Positions 25,050-34,991 of a DNA stretch of 34,991 nt are shown in pieces (position 1 is the first letter of the stretch; every line of letters starts with the position of its first letter). This stretch comes from Natronohydrobacter sp. (GTDB taxonomy: Bacteria > Pseudomonadota > Alphaproteobacteria > Rhodobacterales > Rhodobacteraceae). The DNA lies in NCBI GenBank assembly GCA_020832555.1, contig JAFIEM010000030.1:1-34991 (forward strand), given 5' to 3'. Below the pieces are notes generated by a model, which searched no databases, was not told the origin of the DNA, and was given only the letters and a program-made list of their open reading frames with translations. The translations under genes and the position numbers were made by a program.

Positions 25050-26135
25050 GTGACCAGTGAGACGGATCGCCGGTTCATGCGGCTGGCCATCGCGCTGGGG
25101 CAGCGCGGTTTGGGGCGTGTCTGGCCCAATCCGGCGGTGGGCTGTGTGCTGGTGCGTGAGGGCCGGGTGCTGGCGCGGGGTTGGACCCAGCCGGGCGGCA
25201 GACCGCATGCCGAGCGAATGGCGCTGGATGGGTGCGATGCGCGCGGCGCGACGGCCTATGTCAGTCTTGAGCCCTGCGCGCATCACGGCAAGACCCCGCC
25301 CTGTTCCGAGGCCTTGATTGACGCAGGCGTGGCGCGGGTGGTGACGGCCCTGACGGACCCGGACCCGCGCGTGGCAGGCCGTGGTCATGCGATGCTGCGC
25401 GCCGCAGGGATTGAGGTGGTCGAGGGGGTTGAGGCTGCCGCCGCGCGCGCGGCCAATGCGGGGTTTCTGCTGCGCGTGACTGAAGGGCGGCCCTATCTGA
25501 CGCTGAAACTGGCGCTGACGCTGGACGGGCGGATCGCGACCGCCTCGGGCGAGAGCCGCTGGATCACCGGCGCGCAGGCGCGGCATATCGTGCATGCGAT
25601 GCGCGCGCGCCATGACGCTGTGCTGGTGGGGGCAGGGACTGCGCGGGCGGATGACCCGGATCTGCGGGTGCGGGGTCTGGGTGTGGCCCATCAGCCGGTG
25701 CGGATCGTGGCGGCGCGGGGGCTGGATCTGGACCCGTCCGGACGGCTTGGGCGCTCGGCGCGCGAGGCACCGGTCTGGCTGCTGCATGGGGCCGGGGCGC
25801 CAGAGGCGCGCCGCACAGCCTGGGCTGCGACCGGGGCGGAGGTGATCGCGCTTGACGAGGGGTTCGGGGCCTTGGCGATGATGCAGGCGCTCGGCGCTCG
25901 CGGGCTGACGCGGGTGCTGTGCGAAGGCGGCGGGGCACTCGCGGCGAGCTTGTTGCGGGCGGGGCTGGTGGATGAGCTGGTGGTGTTCTCAGCGGGCAAG
26001 GTGATCGGGTCCGAGGGGCGCGCAGGTTTGGGGATGATGGGGCTGGAAGTTCTTGCGGAAGCGCCGCGTTTCGATCTGGTCGACGTGCAGGCGGTCGGCG
26101 TGGATGTGATGCAACGCTGGGTCCGAGGGATCTGA
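25050..26135 (+). CDS. ribD: Riboflavin biosynthesis protein RibD (deaminase/reductase)
   Basis: This bifunctional enzyme deaminates and then reduces the pyrimidine intermediate in riboflavin synthesis. The product of 361 residues has a deaminase half with zinc ligands H53 (HAE with catalytic E55), C76 and C85 (EPCAHHGKTPPCSEALI), and a reductase half (GRPYLTLKLALTLDGRIA, then GESRWITGAQARHIVHAM). The start is GTG 25050 with a weak ribosome binding site; translational coupling to nrdR would explain this. The usual next genes ribE/ribA/ribH are not present; tadA follows after a repeat. Confidence 0.95.
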   Translation: MTSETDRRFMRLAIALGQRGLGRVWPNPAVGCVLVREGRVLARGWTQPGGRPHAERMALDGCDARGATAYVSLEPCAHHGKTPPCSEALIDAGVARVVTALTDPDPRVAGRGHAMLRAAGIEVVEGVEAAAARAANAGFLLRVTEGRPYLTLKLALTLDGRIATASGESRWITGAQARHIVHAMRARHDAVLVGAGTARADDPDLRVRGLGVAHQPVRIVAARGLDLDPSGRLGRSAREAPVWLLHGAGAPEARRTAWAATGAEVIALDEGFGALAMMQALGARGLTRVLCEGGGALAASLLRAGLVDELVVFSAGKVIGSEGRAGLGMMGLEVLAEAPRFDLVDVQAVGVDVMQRWVRGI

Positions 26136-26139
26136 AGGA

Positions 26140-26213
26140 GGGGCTGCGCCCCGTTCCTTTTTGTTTGGGGGGCTTTGCCCCCGTCCCGCGAAGCGGGACT
26201 CCCCCAGGATATT
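26140..26213. repeat. Rhodobacteraceae-type intergenic double-hairpin element, with terminator-like hairpin
   Basis: GGGGC-TGC-GCCCC (26140-26152) is followed by a T-rich stretch to 26165 and may terminate ribD transcription. It is followed by GGGGGC-TTT-GCCCCC (26168-26182) and GTCCCGC-GAA-GCGGGAC (26183-26199), then CTCCCCCAGGATATTTG. I remember this hairpin pair and the AGGATATTTG tail as a frequent intergenic repeat in Rhodobacteraceae genomes, but this is unverified here. Confidence 0.65.
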
Positions 26214-26248
26214 TGTGCAAGACTGAAACTGGCATCGCAGGAGCAAGG

Positions 26249-26701
26249 ATGAGCGGGTTTCGCAGCTTCATGGATCTGGCGCTGGAGGAGGCGCGGGCGG
26301 CGGCTGCGCGGGATGAGGTGCCTGTGGGGGCGGTGTTGGTGTCCCCTCGGAAGGAGGTGCTGGCGCGCGCAGGCAACCGGACGCGGGAACTATGTGACCC
26401 GACGGCGCATGCAGAGATTCTTGTGTTGCGTTCGGCCTGTCATGTTCTGGGCCAGGAGCGGCTTGCGGGCTGCGATCTCTATGTGACGCTGGAGCCTTGT
26501 CCGATGTGTGCGGCGGCCATTTCGAACGCGCGGATTGCGCGACTGTATTACGGGGCTGCAGACCCGAAATCGGGGGGGGTGGCGCAGGGGCCGCGCATCT
26601 TTGCCCATCCGCAATGCCATCATGTGCCGGAGGTGTATGACGGGATCGGGGCGGGGGAGGCGGTGGCGCTCTTGCAGGCGTTTTTCGCGCGGCTACGTTA
26701 G
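26249..26701 (+). CDS. tadA: tRNA-specific adenosine deaminase TadA
   Basis: TadA converts adenosine 34 to inosine in tRNA-Arg(ACG). The 150-residue protein has the zinc site H54-A-E56 (TAHAEI) and C84/C87 in EPCPMCAAAI, with RIARLYYGAADPKSGGV, typical of TadA rather than other cytidine or guanine deaminases. AGGAG (26239-26243) supports ATG 26249; an upstream start at 26165 lies inside the repeat and is rejected. It lies 5 bases before the ceramidase gene, so they share an operon. Confidence 0.93.
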   Translation: MSGFRSFMDLALEEARAAAARDEVPVGAVLVSPRKEVLARAGNRTRELCDPTAHAEILVLRSACHVLGQERLAGCDLYVTLEPCPMCAAAISNARIARLYYGAADPKSGGVAQGPRIFAHPQCHHVPEVYDGIGAGEAVALLQAFFARLR

Positions 26702-26706
26702 GTGCC

Positions 26707-27336
26707 ATGGAACAGGTCATTGTCTATTGCGAGCGCACGGATTTCGGGCTTTGGAGCGAGCCGGTCAATGCTGTGACCAATGGGGCGTTCCTGTTGGCCG
26801 CAGTTTGGGTCTGGCCGATGACACGCGGACTGCCGCTGGCGCGGGCCATGGCGGTCATGCTGGCGGTGATCGGGGTCGGTTCGTTTCTGTGGCATACCCA
26901 TGCCACAGGCTGGGCGGGCTTGGCGGATGTGCTGCCGATCCTGGGCTTTATCCTGCTGTATCTTTTTGCCGCCACACGGGACTATCTGGGCTCTTCAGGC
27001 GTGGTGGCAGGAATCGTCACGCTGGGCTTTCTGCCTTATGCCATGGGTTTTGGCTGGGCGCTGGGGCTGATCGTGCCGGGGCTGGGGGCCAATGCGGCCT
27101 ATCTGAGTGTCGCTGTGCTGATCGCGGGCTATGGGGTCTATTTGCGCGCGACGGCGACCGGGCAGGGGCTTCTGGTCGGGGCAGGCATCCTGTGTGTCTC
27201 GCTGGGGTTCCGGATGCTGGACGGGCCGATCTGTGATGTCTTTCCGATCGGCACGCATTTCCTGTGGCATATCCTGAATGCCGTGATGCTGGCCTGGATG
27301 ATCCGGGTCTATTGCCGTCATGTGACGCGCGCATGA
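26707..27336 (+). CDS. Ceramidase-family integral membrane hydrolase
   Basis: The product of 209 residues is a polytopic membrane protein with about seven helices. It has the alkaline ceramidase pattern: YCERTDFGLWSEPVNAVTN at the start, GSFLWHTHATGWAGLADVLPI with a histidine/aspartate cluster, and a C-terminal RMLDGPICDVFPIGTHFLWHILNA supplying two more histidines (a zinc site by analogy with ACER enzymes). Eukaryotic relatives cleave ceramides; the bacterial substrate is unknown. It follows tadA by 5 bases and ends at a shared terminator. Confidence 0.88.
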   Translation: MEQVIVYCERTDFGLWSEPVNAVTNGAFLLAAVWVWPMTRGLPLARAMAVMLAVIGVGSFLWHTHATGWAGLADVLPILGFILLYLFAATRDYLGSSGVVAGIVTLGFLPYAMGFGWALGLIVPGLGANAAYLSVAVLIAGYGVYLRATATGQGLLVGAGILCVSLGFRMLDGPICDVFPIGTHFLWHILNAVMLAWMIRVYCRHVTRA

Positions 27337-27337
27337 G

Positions 27338-27366
27338 AAAGCCCCGGCCTTGCGGGCCGGGGCTTT
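27338..27366. terminator. Bidirectional intrinsic terminator between ceramidase and atpC
   Basis: AAAGCCCCGGCC (27338-27349) and GGCCGGGGCTTT (27355-27366) form a perfect 12-bp stem with loop TTGCG. Both arms carry A/T ends, so it can terminate both the plus-strand ceramidase operon and the minus-strand atp operon. Confidence 0.9.
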
Positions 27367-27388
27367 GGGAGAGGTATTCAGCCTAGGC

Positions 27389-27784
27389 TCAGGCCAGCGC
27401 CGCGATGGTGCGTTCCAGATCGCCTGCGACCTTGTCCAGCACATCCTTTTCCGGACCCGACAGGCCAGCGGCCTTCTCGCGGGTCTCGGCCAGCAGCGCC
27501 TCAAGCACGGTGCGTCCCTCGGGACCAGCGGCGAAGGCGCGTTCGGCCAGAACCGTGGTGCCCGCAGGCGTGATCTCGGCAAAGCCGCCGGTCACGACAT
27601 ACCGCGTCTCGCCATCCGGCCCCTCGGTCGTGAGGATGCCGGGGCGCAGGGTGGTGATCATCGGCGCATGCTCGGGCATGGCGGTCAGATCACCTTCAGC
27701 GCCGGGAATCTGCACCGCCCGGACAGCACCTGAGGCAAGCTTGCGCTCGGGGCTGACGAGGTCGAATTGCATCGTATCGGCCAT
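27389..27784 (-). CDS. atpC: F1 ATP synthase epsilon subunit
   Basis: The product of 131 residues starts [19 protein letters not shown], the standard N-terminal beta-sandwich of epsilon, and includes [22 protein letters not shown]. The C-terminal part is helical. Epsilon is part of the central stalk with gamma and can brake ATP hydrolysis. The ATG is preceded by a G-run (GGGGG) 8 bases upstream. It is the last gene of the atpHAGDC operon. Confidence 0.96.
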   Translation of the reverse strand: MADTMQFDLVSPERKLASGAVRAVQIPGAEGDLTAMPEHAPMITTLRPGILTTEGPDGETRYVVTGGFAEITPAGTTVLAERAFAAGPEGRTVLEALLAETREKAAGLSGPEKDVLDKVAGDLERTIAALA

Positions 27785-27796
27785 GATGGACCCCCT

Positions 27797-29236
<1,440 letters not shown>

Positions 29237-30106
29237 CTAGAGCGCTTCCGCGCCCGAAATGATCTCGATAAGCTCTTTGGTGATCGCAGCCTGACGCGAG
29301 CGGTTATACTGGATCGTCAGCCGGTCGATCATGTCGCCTGCATTGCGCGTGGCGTTGTCCATTGCCGACATCCGCGCGCCTTGCTCGGAGGCACCATTTT
29401 CCAGCAGCGCCGTGAAGATCTGCGTGGTCACCGAACGCGGCAGCAGGTCTTCCAGAATTGCCTCTTCCGAGGGTTCGTAGTCGTAAAGCGCGCCAGCCTC
29501 GGCATCTTCGGGCACTTCGGCGGGAATGATCTGCTGCGGTGTCGGCACCTGGCTGATCACGGATTCGAAGCGGTTATAGAAGATCGTCGCGACATCGAAG
29601 TCGCCCGCCTCATACATCGCGAAAATCTGCCTGGCGATGTCATCGGCATTGTCATAGCCCACGCGCTTGACTTCCGACAGGTCCATATGGGCGACCAGAT
29701 GAGCGGCCAGATCGCGCTTGAGCTGTTCGCGGCCCTTCTTGCCGACCGTCAGAATCTTGACGGTCTTGCCTTCGCTAAGCAGTTTTTCGGCGCGGTAGCG
29801 GGCAATCTTCACGATCGAAGAGTTGAAGCCCCCGCACAACCCGCGTTCGGCGGTCATCACCACCAGAAGATGGGTCTGGTCGCTGCCGGTTCCGGCCAGA
29901 AGCTTGGGTGCAGTGTCCGATCCGGCGACCGAAGCCGCCAGACCATTGACCACATCTGCCATCTTCTCGGCATAGGGGCGGGCGGCTTCCGCCGCCTCCT
30001 GGGCGCGGCGAAGCTTCGCCGCCGCGACCATCTGCATGGCTTTGGTGATCTTGCGCGTCGATTTGACGCTTTCGATCCGGTTCTTGAGATCCTTGAGGCT
30101 CGGCAT
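29237..30106 (-). CDS. atpG: F1 ATP synthase gamma subunit
   Basis: The rotor-shaft gamma subunit has 289 residues. The start is [20 protein letters not shown] and the end, [19 protein letters not shown], forms the coiled coil inside the alpha3beta3 head. A conserved [12 protein letters not shown] block is present. AGAGGGA lies 7 bases before the ATG. Confidence 0.97.
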   Translation of the reverse strand: MPSLKDLKNRIESVKSTRKITKAMQMVAAAKLRRAQEAAEAARPYAEKMADVVNGLAASVAGSDTAPKLLAGTGSDQTHLLVVMTAERGLCGGFNSSIVKIARYRAEKLLSEGKTVKILTVGKKGREQLKRDLAAHLVAHMDLSEVKRVGYDNADDIARQIFAMYEAGDFDVATIFYNRFESVISQVPTPQQIIPAEVPEDAEAGALYDYEPSEEAILEDLLPRSVTTQIFTALLENGASEQGARMSAMDNATRNAGDMIDRLTIQYNRSRQAAITKELIEIISGAEAL

Positions 30107-30128
30107 AAGCTATCCCTCTTACCCGCCC

Positions 30129-31667
30129 TCAGGCGAAGTCTTTCGAGAATTCGTCAAGTGCTGCGCGGATCTTCTCTTCCAGCTCGCCTTTGACCTTACG
30201 GTCATTATTGGTGATGTCGTCAAGCAGTGCATGATGCTTGCCGCGCAGATGCGCCAGCAGACCTTTCTCGAAGCGTCCCACATCCTTGACCGCGACCTTG
30301 TCCAGATAGCCCTGAGTGCCCGCGAAGATCACACAGACGATTTCTGCGTTGGTCATGGGCGAATACTGGCCCTGCTTCATCAGCTCGGTCAGGCGCGCAC
30401 CGCGGTTCAGCAGTTTCTGCGTCGAAGCGTCGAGGTCGGACCCGAACTGCGCAAATGCCGCCATTTCGCGATACTGCGCCAGTTCCAGCTTGACCGGGCC
30501 TGCGACCGATTTCATCGCATCGGTCTGCGCCGACGAGCCAACGCGCGACACCGAAAGGCCGGTATTCACGGCCGGACGGATACCCTGATAGAAGAGTTCG
30601 GTTTCCAGGAAGATCTGCCCGTCGGTGATCGAGATCACGTTGGTCGGGATAAAGGCCGACACGTCGCCGCCTTGCGTTTCAATGATCGGCAGCGCGGTCA
30701 GCGAGCCCGAGCCGAAGTCTTCGTTCAGCTTCGACGAGCGCTCCAGCAGGCGGGAGTGCAGGTAGAACACGTCGCCGGGGTAAGCTTCGCGGCCCGGCGG
30801 ACGGCGCAGCAGCAGCGACATCTGGCGGTAAGCCACAGCCTGTTTGGACAGGTCATCATAGATGATCAGCGCGTGGCGGCCATTGTCGCGGAAATGCTCG
30901 GCCATCGATGTGGCCGCATAGGGGGCCAGGAACTGCATCGGTGCCGGGTCAGACGCGGTTGCGGCCACGACGATCGTATATTCGATAGCGCCCGTTTCTT
31001 CCAGTTTCTTCACCAGCTGCGCGACGGTCGAGCGTTTCTGGCCGACAGCGACATAGATGCAGTAGAGTTTCTTGCTCTCATCGCTGCCAGCGGCTTCATT
31101 GTAGCTTTTCTGGTTCAGGATCGTGTCGAGCGCGATGGCGGTCTTGCCGGTCTGACGGTCGCCAATGATCAGCTCGCGCTGGCCACGGCCGACCGGGATC
31201 ATAGCGTCCACGGATTTCAGGCCGGTTGCCATCGGTTCATGCACCGATTTCCGCGGGATGATGCCGGGCGCTTTCACGTCAGCAATCGCGCGCTTGGTGG
31301 TCGCGATCGGACCTTTGCCGTCGATCGGGTTGCCAAGGCCATCCACAACGCGCCCCAGAAGCTCGTCGCCCACCGGCACGTCCACGATGGATTTGGTGCG
31401 CTTGACAGTGTCGCCTTCCTTGATGCCGCGGTCATCGCCGAAGATCACGATACCGACGTTGTCGGTTTCAAGGTTCAGTGCCATCCCGCGGATGCCACCG
31501 GGGAATTCAACCATTTCACCGGCCTGCACATTGTCGAGGCCGTGGACACGGGCAATACCGTCACCCACAGAGAGCACGCGGCCCACTTCGGTGACTTCGA
31601 CATCCTGACCGAAGTTCTTGATCTGCTCCTTGAGGATGGCAGAAATCTCAGCAGCTTGGATACCCAT
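30129..31667 (-). CDS. atpA: F1 ATP synthase alpha subunit
   Basis: The product has 512 residues. It has Walker [27 protein letters not shown] and [19 protein letters not shown]. It starts [16 protein letters not shown], as usual. Its ATG overlaps the atpH stop by one base (TAATG), which shows translational coupling. Confidence 0.97.
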   Translation of the reverse strand: MGIQAAEISAILKEQIKNFGQDVEVTEVGRVLSVGDGIARVHGLDNVQAGEMVEFPGGIRGMALNLETDNVGIVIFGDDRGIKEGDTVKRTKSIVDVPVGDELLGRVVDGLGNPIDGKGPIATTKRAIADVKAPGIIPRKSVHEPMATGLKSVDAMIPVGRGQRELIIGDRQTGKTAIALDTILNQKSYNEAAGSDESKKLYCIYVAVGQKRSTVAQLVKKLEETGAIEYTIVVAATASDPAPMQFLAPYAATSMAEHFRDNGRHALIIYDDLSKQAVAYRQMSLLLRRPPGREAYPGDVFYLHSRLLERSSKLNEDFGSGSLTALPIIETQGGDVSAFIPTNVISITDGQIFLETELFYQGIRPAVNTGLSVSRVGSSAQTDAMKSVAGPVKLELAQYREMAAFAQFGSDLDASTQKLLNRGARLTELMKQGQYSPMTNAEIVCVIFAGTQGYLDKVAVKDVGRFEKGLLAHLRGKHHALLDDITNNDRKVKGELEEKIRAALDEFSKDFA

Positions 31668-32227
31668 TATCCGACCTCTTTCATGCTGTTCTTGAGGGCC
31701 GCGAGCTTCGCGCGGATCGACGAGTCGATCATTTGCGAGCCCACCTTGATGACAAGACCGCCGATGAGGCTTTCATCGACGGCCAGTTTGAGATTGATGT
31801 CCTTGCCGATACGCGCTTTCAGCGTCTTGACAAGATCAGCTTGCTGCGCAGCGGTGAGCGGCTTGGCCGAGGTGACTTCGGCCGTGACTTCGCCTTTTTC
31901 GGCGGCGATCAGCGCGCGCAGGCTGGACAGAACCTGTGGCAGGGCAAACAGACGGCGCTTGGTGGCCATCAGCCCCAGCGCGCCGGTGACGGTCTGCGAG
32001 AGCTTCATTTTCTTAGCAACCGCTGTAATCGCATTCGCCACCTGATCGCGCGAATAGACCGGCGAGGTGATCAGGCTGCGCAGATCGGCGCTTTCGGTCA
32101 GCGCGCCCTCAAGCGCATTGACATCACTTTCGAGGGATTTGAGAGATTTGGACTCTTTGGCCAATTCGAAAATTGCCGTGGCATAGCGTTGCGCTACACC
32201 AGAGGAGATCGAAGCTGGTTCGGACAC
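31667..32227 (-). CDS. atpH: F1 ATP synthase delta subunit
   Basis: The 186-residue delta subunit links F1 to the peripheral stalk. It has [16 protein letters not shown] near the start and the C-terminal [20 protein letters not shown] signature. The frame opens at GTG 32233, but a second GTG at 32227 (starting [10 protein letters not shown]) has GGAAGG 6 bases upstream and matches the family start, so it is chosen. It is the first gene of the operon. Confidence 0.95.
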   Translation of the reverse strand: MSEPASISSGVAQRYATAIFELAKESKSLKSLESDVNALEGALTESADLRSLITSPVYSRDQVANAITAVAKKMKLSQTVTGALGLMATKRRLFALPQVLSSLRALIAAEKGEVTAEVTSAKPLTAAQQADLVKTLKARIGKDINLKLAVDESLIGGLVIKVGSQMIDSSIRAKLAALKNSMKEVG

Positions 32228-32504
32228 GTCCACCCTTCCATCTGTTCTGCACCCAGACCTCGCGCTGGCCTGATGCGATGACTGCTAATTACGACGCGGC
32301 ATGTGAATTCGGCGCGGGTTTAGCAGAGGGGTTTTGATGCTGCAACCGCCAAGGTCACGTTCTTGTAAGCCATAAGACGATTAATTCACACGCTTCTGCG
32401 ACAAACCGCCTCAGGCTTGCGCTACCATTGCCCTTTGGCGCGCGCAAATTTCGGCGGCGCAGCATACGGGGCGCAAGGCAACCGTTCCGGAAAAGCTGAT
32501 TCTG
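32228..32504. promoter_or_regulatory. Spacer upstream of the atp operon, expected to hold its promoter
   Basis: These 277 bases separate the atpH start from the end of the methyltransferase gene, both on the minus strand. No convincing coding frame occurs. The atp operon promoter must lie here or upstream, but no clear -35/-10 pair was found. The stretch around 32361-32390 is less GC-rich than the genes around it. Confidence 0.4.
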
Positions 32505-33287
32505 TTACCCATGTTCCGATCCGCCTGTCGCGCCGCCGCGCCAGGCCGGGCGGGTGACAGTCGGACGCACCGGATCAAGGATGCGCAGCGGTTTTCGGTC
32601 GCGCACTGCCAGACCCGAGGGGCCCGGCGCATCGGCAACACGCGTGGCCTCGACCAGAAGCACGCCGCCTGCGGGATATCGCGGCAGGCGTTGCCCCAGA
32701 TTTTCGAGCATCATGGCCCAGTTCAGCCAGCTCTTGCGATCCTTCGGCGGAAAGAACAGCGCACCGGAGGTCGCGTTGAGTGCGAATCCATGTTCGCGCA
32801 GCAGGGCTTCGATCTGGCGCAGCGAATAGGGGCGGCCCAGAGCGAAAGGTGTGCCTTCTTTGCGTGCCCAGAGCCCCGAGCGATTGGGCACGATCAGCAT
32901 GACCCGCGCACCGACTTTCAGCACGCGCGCGATTTCCTCCATCAGCGCAGCAGGACGTTCCGAGGTTTCCAGCCCATGCAGCACCACCAGCCGGTCGATA
33001 CTGTCCGACGCAAGCGGCCAGCTTGTCTCCTCGACCAGCACGGAATGGTTTTCGGTTTCGGCGGGCCAATGCAGCACGCCCTGTTGTGCGGGCATCAGCG
33101 CGATGACGCGACTGGCCTCTTCCAGACAGGGGCGCAGCAGCGGCGCGGCAAAACCGAACCCGGCCACTGACAGCCCCTTCACCGAGGACCAGCGCACCTG
33201 CAACTGATCGCGCATCGCCTTTTGCGCCGCACGGCCCAGCAGGGTCGTGTAGTAGAAGTCGCGCAGGAAATAGACGTCCTGATGCAT
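32505..33287 (-). CDS. Class I SAM-dependent methyltransferase domain protein
   Basis: The product has 260 residues. A Rossmann-type methyltransferase pattern is seen: GLSVAGFGFAAPLLRPCLEE as motif I (glycines partly altered), LASDSIDRLVVLHGLETSE and EEIARVLKVGARVMLIVPNR, typical of UbiE-like or methyltransf_11 proteins. The C-terminal 50 residues are Pro/Arg-rich. ATG 33287 is chosen (MHQDVYFLRDFYYTTLLG, with AGGG before it); the longer frame to 33506 is antisense to gloB. Substrate is unknown. It diverges from gloB with 86 bases between the starts. Confidence 0.85.
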   Translation of the reverse strand: MHQDVYFLRDFYYTTLLGRAAQKAMRDQLQVRWSSVKGLSVAGFGFAAPLLRPCLEEASRVIALMPAQQGVLHWPAETENHSVLVEETSWPLASDSIDRLVVLHGLETSERPAALMEEIARVLKVGARVMLIVPNRSGLWARKEGTPFALGRPYSLRQIEALLREHGFALNATSGALFFPPKDRKSWLNWAMMLENLGQRLPRYPAGGVLLVEATRVADAPGPSGLAVRDRKPLRILDPVRPTVTRPAWRGGATGGSEHG

Positions 33288-33373
33288 GCGGCCCTGTCCG
33301 GTCCTGTTGGTTGCGCCGGGGAGCCGAATGCCCCAGACTGTCCCTGACCTTATCGCAATCCAAGGAAAATGCC

Positions 33374-34141
33374 ATGCCTCTGGAGATGACCGCCATTCCC
33401 TGTCTGCGCGACAATTACGCCTATCTGCTGCATGATCCAGAGACTGGACGCACAGGCGTTGTCGATGTACCGGATGTGGCCCCGATCCATGACGTTCTTG
33501 ATGCAAAGGGCTACCGGCTGAGTGATATCTTCATCACGCATCACCATGACGACCATATCGGAGGGGTGATGCGGCTGGTTGAAGATACCGGAGCCGTGAT
33601 CTGGGGCGCGCGCGCCGATGCGCACCGCCTGCCGCCGCTGGATCATGCGCTGGTCGAAGGCGACAGCGTGACCCTTGGTGCGGCGCAGGGGAGGGTGATC
33701 GAGGTGTCAGGCCATACTGTCGGCCATATCGCCTTTCACTTTCCCGAGAGCCGTCTGGCGTTCACGGCGGATAGTCTGATGGCGCTGGGTTGCGGCCGGC
33801 TGTTCGAAGGGACGCCTGTGCAGATGTGGGAGAGCCTGTGCAAGCTGATGGCCTTGCCCGATGACACGCTGATCTGTTCAGGTCATGATTATTCCGGCGG
33901 CAACGCGGCTTTCGCGCTGCATGTGGACCCTGACAATGCCGATCTGAAGGCGCGTGTCGCCGGATTCGAGGCTGACCGCGCGGCGGGGCGGCCGATGGCG
34001 GTGGTGCCGCTTGGCCTGGAGAAAGCGACAAACCCTTTTCTTCGCGCCGGGCAGCATTATCTGAAGCAGGCGCATGGGCGTGAGAGCGCGTCCGATGCCG
34101 AGATGTTTGCCTGGCTGCGCGACCTGAAAGACACGTTCTGA
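33374..34141 (+). CDS. gloB: Hydroxyacylglutathione hydrolase (glyoxalase II)
   Basis: The product of 255 residues hydrolyses S-D-lactoylglutathione in methylglyoxal detoxification. The metallo-beta-lactamase motif THHHDDHIGG lies near residue 56; VSGHTVGHIAF and CSGHDYSGGN supply further zinc ligands. The C-terminal half has the glyoxalase II helical domain (NPFLRAGQHYLKQ). ATG 33374 has AAGGA upstream and gives the family start MPLEMTAIPCLRDNYAYLL. Confidence 0.95.
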   Translation: MPLEMTAIPCLRDNYAYLLHDPETGRTGVVDVPDVAPIHDVLDAKGYRLSDIFITHHHDDHIGGVMRLVEDTGAVIWGARADAHRLPPLDHALVEGDSVTLGAAQGRVIEVSGHTVGHIAFHFPESRLAFTADSLMALGCGRLFEGTPVQMWESLCKLMALPDDTLICSGHDYSGGNAAFALHVDPDNADLKARVAGFEADRAAGRPMAVVPLGLEKATNPFLRAGQHYLKQAHGRESASDAEMFAWLRDLKDTF

Positions 34142-34215
34142 ACGACCATCTCGCAGGCAGATCATCACGAAACTTGCCAGATTCCGTTGCATCCGGCAAA
34201 GTTGAAGAAAAAGCT

Positions 34216-34245
34216 CTTGAAGGTCGGTGAATAAAACCGAAATTT
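34216..34245 (+). promoter_or_regulatory. Weak candidate heat-shock-type promoter before clpA
   Basis: CTTGAA (34216-34221) is followed after 15 bases by CCGAAATTT (34237-34245), a loose resemblance to sigma-32 promoters (CTTGAA, then CCCCATnT). It lies about 70 bases before clpA in a 171-base spacer that holds no gene. The match in the -10 is poor. Confidence 0.25.
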
Positions 34246-34312
34246 AAGAAGAAGAGGCGATGCTGGAAATCGGGCCCTGCCCGATGACCACCCAGGAACA
34301 GGAGCGTCTGAC

Positions 34313-34991
34313 GTGCCGAGCTTTTCAAACACTCTGGAGCAATCCATCCACGGGGCGCTGGCGCTGGCCAACACCCGGCGGCACGAATTCGCCACGCTGG
34401 AGCACCTGCTGCTTGCGCTGGTTGACGAACCCGATGCGAGCCGAGTGATGCTGGCCTGCAATGTCGATCTGGACGAGTTGCGCAAGACCCTGCAAGAGTT
34501 CATCGAGGAGGAGCTTTCCTCGCTTGTGACCGATATCGAAGGGTCGGAAGCCGTGCCGACAGCGGCCTTTCAGCGCGTGATCCAGCGGGCAGCTATCCAT
34601 GTGCAAAGCTCGGGGCGCAATGAAGTGACCGGCGCGAATGTGCTGGTCGCGATCTTTGCCGAGCGCGAATCGAACGCGGCCTATTTCCTGCAGGAACAGG
34701 ACATGACGCGCTATGATGCGGTGAATTTCATCGCGCATGGGGTGGCGAAGAATTCGAAATATTCCGAAACGCGCCCGGTATCCGGCGCGGAAGAGGAAGA
34801 AGCCGAACAGACCAGCAAGGCCGAGGAGAAAGCCAAGGAAACCGCGCTGGGCAAGTATTGCGTCGATCTGAACGCGAAGGCCCGCAAGGGTGAGGTTGAT
34901 CCGCTGATCGGGCGCGCGTCAGAGGTGGAACGCTGCATTCAGGTTCTGTGCCGCCGCCGCAAGAACAACCCGCTTCTGGTGGGCGATCCCG
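34313..34991 (+). CDS. clpA: ATP-dependent Clp protease ATP-binding subunit ClpA (5' part, runs off the window)
   Basis: Only the first 226 codons are present. The Clp N-domain is clear: two repeats around FSNTLEQSIHGALALANTRR with EHLLLALV, and AAFQRVIQRAAIHVQSSG with VLVAIFAERES. An acidic Glu/Lys linker follows (about 160-180), then the start of the first AAA+ module (GRASEVERCIQVLCRR). Walker A begins at the very end (NNPLLVGDP). ClpA unfolds substrates for ClpP. GTG 34313 follows GGAG by 8 bases. The adaptor gene clpS is not immediately upstream. Confidence 0.94.
   Translation, partial: MPSFSNTLEQSIHGALALANTRRHEFATLEHLLLALVDEPDASRVMLACNVDLDELRKTLQEFIEEELSSLVTDIEGSEAVPTAAFQRVIQRAAIHVQSSGRNEVTGANVLVAIFAERESNAAYFLQEQDMTRYDAVNFIAHGVAKNSKYSETRPVSGAEEEEAEQTSKAEEKAKETALGKYCVDLNAKARKGEVDPLIGRASEVERCIQVLCRRRKNNPLLVGDP

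Noticed and set aside
30036..32045. 669-codon open frame on the plus strand
   Set aside because: It is antisense to atpA/atpH, which are certain.
32411..32641. 76-codon frame in the spacer before the atp operon
   Set aside because: It overlaps the methyltransferase end, lacks a ribosome binding site and has an unnatural Arg/Cys/Ala composition.

Overview
The window looks like chromosomal DNA of a GC-rich alphaproteobacterium, most likely a member of the Rhodobacterales (Rhodobacteraceae). The evidence is the block murB-ddl-ftsQ-ftsA-ftsZ, an F1-only ATP synthase operon (atpHAGDC without F0 genes), a hemP/bfd/bfr iron cluster, nrdR next to ribD, GANTC (CcrM-type) sites at cell-cycle genes, and a double-hairpin intergenic repeat of a kind I remember from this family. 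The species cannot be named from the sequence. No rRNA, tRNA, CRISPR array, insertion sequence or prophage was seen.

Layout: 1-1398 holds the tail of an unidentified gene, a two-helix membrane protein and a gene-poor stretch with a 22-bp minisatellite. 1399-2829 (-) is glutamate dehydrogenase. 3117-6892 (+) is a three-gene Tad/Flp-type set (a vWA TadG-like protein, a TadE-like protein, and a TadE-like protein with a large ectodomain) without the Tad secretion ATPase or platform genes. 6896-8665 holds a TetR regulator, a small lipoprotein and a lone heme-dependent N-demethylase alpha-type protein. 8742-9866 is a YbdK-type carboxylate-amine ligase. 9956-11032 is an iron module, hemP-bfd-bfr, with two A-rich inverted repeats in front. 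11136-12464 (-) is gltX.

12641-16672 (+) carries asmA, a 546-aa protein of an uncharacterised family, and a cupin. 16718-23091 (+) is the division and wall cluster murB-ddl-ftsQ-ftsA-ftsZ, closed by a strong terminator. A degenerate SDR (-) and an L,D-transpeptidase (+) then diverge from a spacer with three GANTC sites in 20 bp. 24579-27336 (+) runs nrdR-ribD-tadA-ceramidase and meets the atpHAGDC operon (-, 27389-32227) at a shared terminator. The window ends with a methyltransferase (-) divergent from gloB (+), and the 5' part of clpA (+).

How the genes work together: MurB and Ddl supply peptidoglycan precursors, FtsQ/A/Z build the divisome, and the L,D-transpeptidase may remodel the wall. 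HemP, Bfd and Bfr belong to heme/iron uptake and iron storage and release. AtpHAGDC form the F1 head of ATP synthase. The parts most worth a second look are the ectodomain-bearing TadE-like protein, the 546-aa orphan-family protein fused translationally to asmA, the paired inverted repeats before hemP, and the GANTC cluster between the SDR and the L,D-transpeptidase.
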